NCBI RefSeq assembly: GCF_007970805.1
Contig: NZ_CP042433.1
Location: 1,736,001 to 1,800,000 of the forward strand
Source: Flavisolibacter ginsenosidimutans
GTDB lineage: Bacteria; Bacteroidota; Bacteroidia; Chitinophagales; Chitinophagaceae
DNA: 64,000 nucleotides
Direction of reading: 5' to 3'
This document shows positions 62,337-64,000 of the stretch, in pieces. Position 1 is the first letter of the stretch, and every line of letters begins with the position of its first letter. A program made the position numbers and the translations under genes. Below the pieces are notes generated by a model that searched no databases, had not been told where the DNA came from, and saw nothing but the letters and a program-made list of their open reading frames with translations.

Positions 62337-62723
62337 ATGGCAACAATACAATTAACAGCAGAAGGCTTTAAAGAAAATATTTTTGATTACGACAAAGCAG
62401 AAGAATGGAAATACAAAGGAAACTTGCCGGCCGTTGTTGATTTTTATGCCGACTGGTGCGGCCCCTGCAAAGCCGTTGCACCGGTGCTGGAAGAACTTTC
62501 TAACGAATACCACGACAAGCTTTTGATTTATAAAATTGATACGGATAAGGAACAAGATTTGTCCATGCTTTTTGGCATTCAAAGCATCCCCACCATTTTG
62601 TTCATTCCAGTTGACGGGCAGCCGATGATGCAAAAAGGCGCCATTCCCAAATCGGCGTTCAAACAAGTGATTGAGGAGCGACTACTGAAAACGAAGAACG
62701 AACCCTCTCAATCCGCAACATAA
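62337..62723 (+). CDS. trxA: Thioredoxin
   Basis: 128 aa, cytoplasmic. VVDFYADWCGPCKAVAPVLEEL with the redox CGPC at 41-44, cis-Pro in IQSIPTILFIP. It reduces protein disulfides. An ordinary chromosomal gene to the right of the tRNA. Confidence 0.95.
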   Translation: MATIQLTAEGFKENIFDYDKAEEWKYKGNLPAVVDFYADWCGPCKAVAPVLEELSNEYHDKLLIYKIDTDKEQDLSMLFGIQSIPTILFIPVDGQPMMQKGAIPKSAFKQVIEERLLKTKNEPSQSAT

Positions 62724-62733
62724 ATTTCGTGGA

Positions 62734-62913
62734 TTAATCTCTCTCCGTTTGCGCCTCTTTAAACTGTTGTTCTTTTTCCAGTTCTTCCTCAGCCTGGTGA
62801 ACGTCTTGCTTCACCAGCTGATTATTTTCAAACGGATTGTTTGCCGGTTCTGCCAATGGCTTACTGACCGTTTGGGTTTGCGTTTTTTCCGGTTGATTTT
62901 TTTCTGCATTCAT
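62734..62913 (-). CDS. 59-aa hydrophilic protein
   Basis: MNAEKNQPEKTQTQTVSKPL, then FENNQLVKQDVHQAEEELEK and EQQFKEAQTERD, highly charged, no Cys, likely a disordered or helical stress-type protein. Convergent with thioredoxin (stop codons 10 bases apart). No family recognised, but codon use and the clean frame support a gene. Confidence 0.6.
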   Translation of the reverse strand: MNAEKNQPEKTQTQTVSKPLAEPANNPFENNQLVKQDVHQAEEELEKEQQFKEAQTERD

Positions 62914-62936
62914 TTTCTATGAATTTCTTTTATAGA

Positions 62937-62962
62937 AAGAATCCCGCCAGAGCGGGATTCTT
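62937..62962 (-). terminator. Rho-independent terminator
   Basis: AAGAATCCCGC, loop, GCGGGATTCTT with T-rich tail on the minus strand; ends the gene at 62987. Confidence 0.75.
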
Positions 62963-62986
62963 TCGTAAGGAAAAGTTTTACTTCGT

Positions 62987-64000
62987 TTACTGTTGATTCG
63001 TTGTGGACGAACCGTTGGTTGTCTTCGTTTTTATTTTTGTTTTGTTCTCCGTGCTCTTGATTTTTGTTACTGTTCCGTCGCTGTTCTGAATTTTTGTTTT
63101 TGACTTTGATTTGCCGTTGCTCATGTTGTCATCACCAGTGGTTGTTTGCATGTCTGTGCTGGTGTTGACGCCTGCTGACGTGTTGTTTTTGTGATTGCCC
63201 GTGTAGTGTTTACCGTTGGGGTTAGAACTCGTATCGGCAGCGTTCATGTTCATGTTTTCATCACCCATGGCTGCGTTTGCACTACTGGAAGTCATGTTCG
63301 TCGTGTCAACACGCCAAACACTTGCTACCGAACTTCCGTCTTCGTTCAAATAATCGTTATGCACCTGTCCGCGGTCAATCAAACCAATTTGATAGGCACT
63401 TTTGCCCTCGGCTGTTTTTACCATACCAATGGAATAAAGGTGCGCACCGTATTTCTGCAAGGCTTTGTCAATAACGTCTTCAGGTACATAGGTTTCAATC
63501 ACCGGCAGGGAAAGTGAATAACCGTTGCCACGCTGGTCGTAAAAATATTGTGTCATGCGGCCGTTGCGAACGTAATAGGTATTGAACCAATCGCCATACT
63601 GATTCCAGGTGTATTGATTTGTTGCCGCACCCGGAAAGTCTTTACCAAAATTTGTCTGCACGTTCCAGGGCAAGGCCGTTACGGCTGTTCCGTTATAGGC
63701 ACTGTACGAGTTACTGGAATTCATGCTTCCGTTTGCATTCATGTCGGTGGTGTTGGCGTTGTTCATTGAACCGTTATTCATGCTCGTGCTGCCATTCACG
63801 TTGGTGTTCATGTTTCCACTGTTATTCCAGATGCCGTAGCTGTTCCATCCCCAGTAGGGCGATGTGCCCGGCGCCCACGATGTGCTAACGTTTGTTGTGT
63901 TAACCTGAGAATTCGTCGTTGTATTCATGGGATCGCTGGTCGAGTTCGTCGTCGTTGCTGGGTTGGTAGTCGTTGGAGATACCGTGGGATTTGTTGGCGT
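62987..64000 (-). CDS. Asn/Thr/Met-rich low-complexity protein, C-terminal part
   Basis: The frame stays open to the window edge (24 codons past the ATG at 63928), so the true start is outside. Low-complexity stretches (NMNTNVNGSTSMNNGSMNNA, then STTNQQ at the end) surround a folded-looking core (LPWNVQTNFGKDFPGAATN, IETYVPEDVIDKALQKYGAHLYSI). A positively charged SKSKTKIQNSDGTVTKIKS tail follows. Probably exported, function unknown. Confidence 0.7.
   Translation of the reverse strand, partial: TPTNPTVSPTTTNPATTTNSTSDPMNTTTNSQVNTTNVSTSWAPGTSPYWGWNSYGIWNNSGNMNTNVNGSTSMNNGSMNNANTTDMNANGSMNSSNSYSAYNGTAVTALPWNVQTNFGKDFPGAATNQYTWNQYGDWFNTYYVRNGRMTQYFYDQRGNGYSLSLPVIETYVPEDVIDKALQKYGAHLYSIGMVKTAEGKSAYQIGLIDRGQVHNDYLNEDGSSVASVWRVDTTNMTSSSANAAMGDENMNMNAADTSSNPNGKHYTGNHKNNTSAGVNTSTDMQTTTGDDNMSNGKSKSKTKIQNSDGTVTKIKSTENKTKIKTKTTNGSSTTNQQ

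Noticed and set aside
1..64000. CRISPR array, rRNA or diversity-generating retroelement
   Set aside because: No regularly spaced direct repeats of CRISPR type and no rRNA were seen; the RT lacks an adjacent variable target gene or template repeat pair expected of a DGR.

Overview
The window looks like a chromosomal segment of a Bacteroidota bacterium, probably Chitinophagaceae or a close relative. The grounds are a SusC/SusD pair, many signal-peptide glycoside hydrolases, TAnnTTTG-type promoter elements (clear examples before tRNA-Pro and the small recombinase-linked genes), and GC-poor spacers. The genus cannot be fixed from the sequence alone.

Region 1 (1-38650, all minus strand) is a large pectin-type polysaccharide utilisation locus. 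In transcription order it encodes an unassigned GH67-like TIM-barrel enzyme, an (alpha/alpha)6 glycosidase, GH28 polygalacturonase, GH95, a large GH2 with a malectin-type domain, a zinc alcohol dehydrogenase, GH78 rhamnosidase, a GH43-like propeller, GH2, DUF3826, SusC, SusD, two PL1 pectate lyases, a beta-helix plus barrel protein, a GH140-like (apiosidase-type) enzyme, a GH43-like lipoprotein, an SGNH esterase, a sialidase-fold protein and a sialate O-acetylesterase-like protein cut by the window edge. Together they suit lyase and hydrolase attack on the galacturonan backbone plus removal of rhamnose, galactose, fucose or L-galactose, arabinose, apiose and acetyl decorations. A perfect 24-bp LacI-type palindrome lies before DUF3826-SusC-SusD. 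GH95 is bracketed by 69-bp inverted repeats.

Region 2 (about 39.1-62.04 kb) is a symmetrical mobile island. Each end has an outward-facing large serine recombinase preceded by small paralogous proteins, then a promoter block and an apparently identical 1483-bp IS3-family element; the two ends are inverted relative to each other. The interior carries a multi-PAS histidine kinase, a defence-type reverse transcriptase (DRT2-like) with a structured upstream region inside its own 105-bp inverted repeats, a TonB-dependent receptor, and a copper resistance locus (Cys-rich copper storage protein, CPMHP-motif proteins, CopB-type ATPase, HMA/MauE-like protein, propeller protein, and an AraC regulator with an N-terminal CxxC metal-binding-like domain). 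The left recombinase appears frameshifted near its C-terminus. The right one has lost its own stop and reads through a tRNA-Pro gene on the other strand.

Region 3 (62.08-64.0 kb) returns to ordinary chromosome: tRNA-Pro(TGG) with promoter and terminator, a thioredoxin, a 59-aa protein, and the 3' part of an Asn/Thr/Met-rich low-complexity protein.

The most unusual item is the reverse-transcriptase cassette. Its upstream region holds, on the strand a reverse-transcribed cDNA would have, a long open frame with a strong Shine-Dalgarno and a hydrophobic 47-aa product. That is a candidate for the repeat-encoded toxic protein known from DRT2 systems. The second is the recombinase, small-paralog and IS end module.
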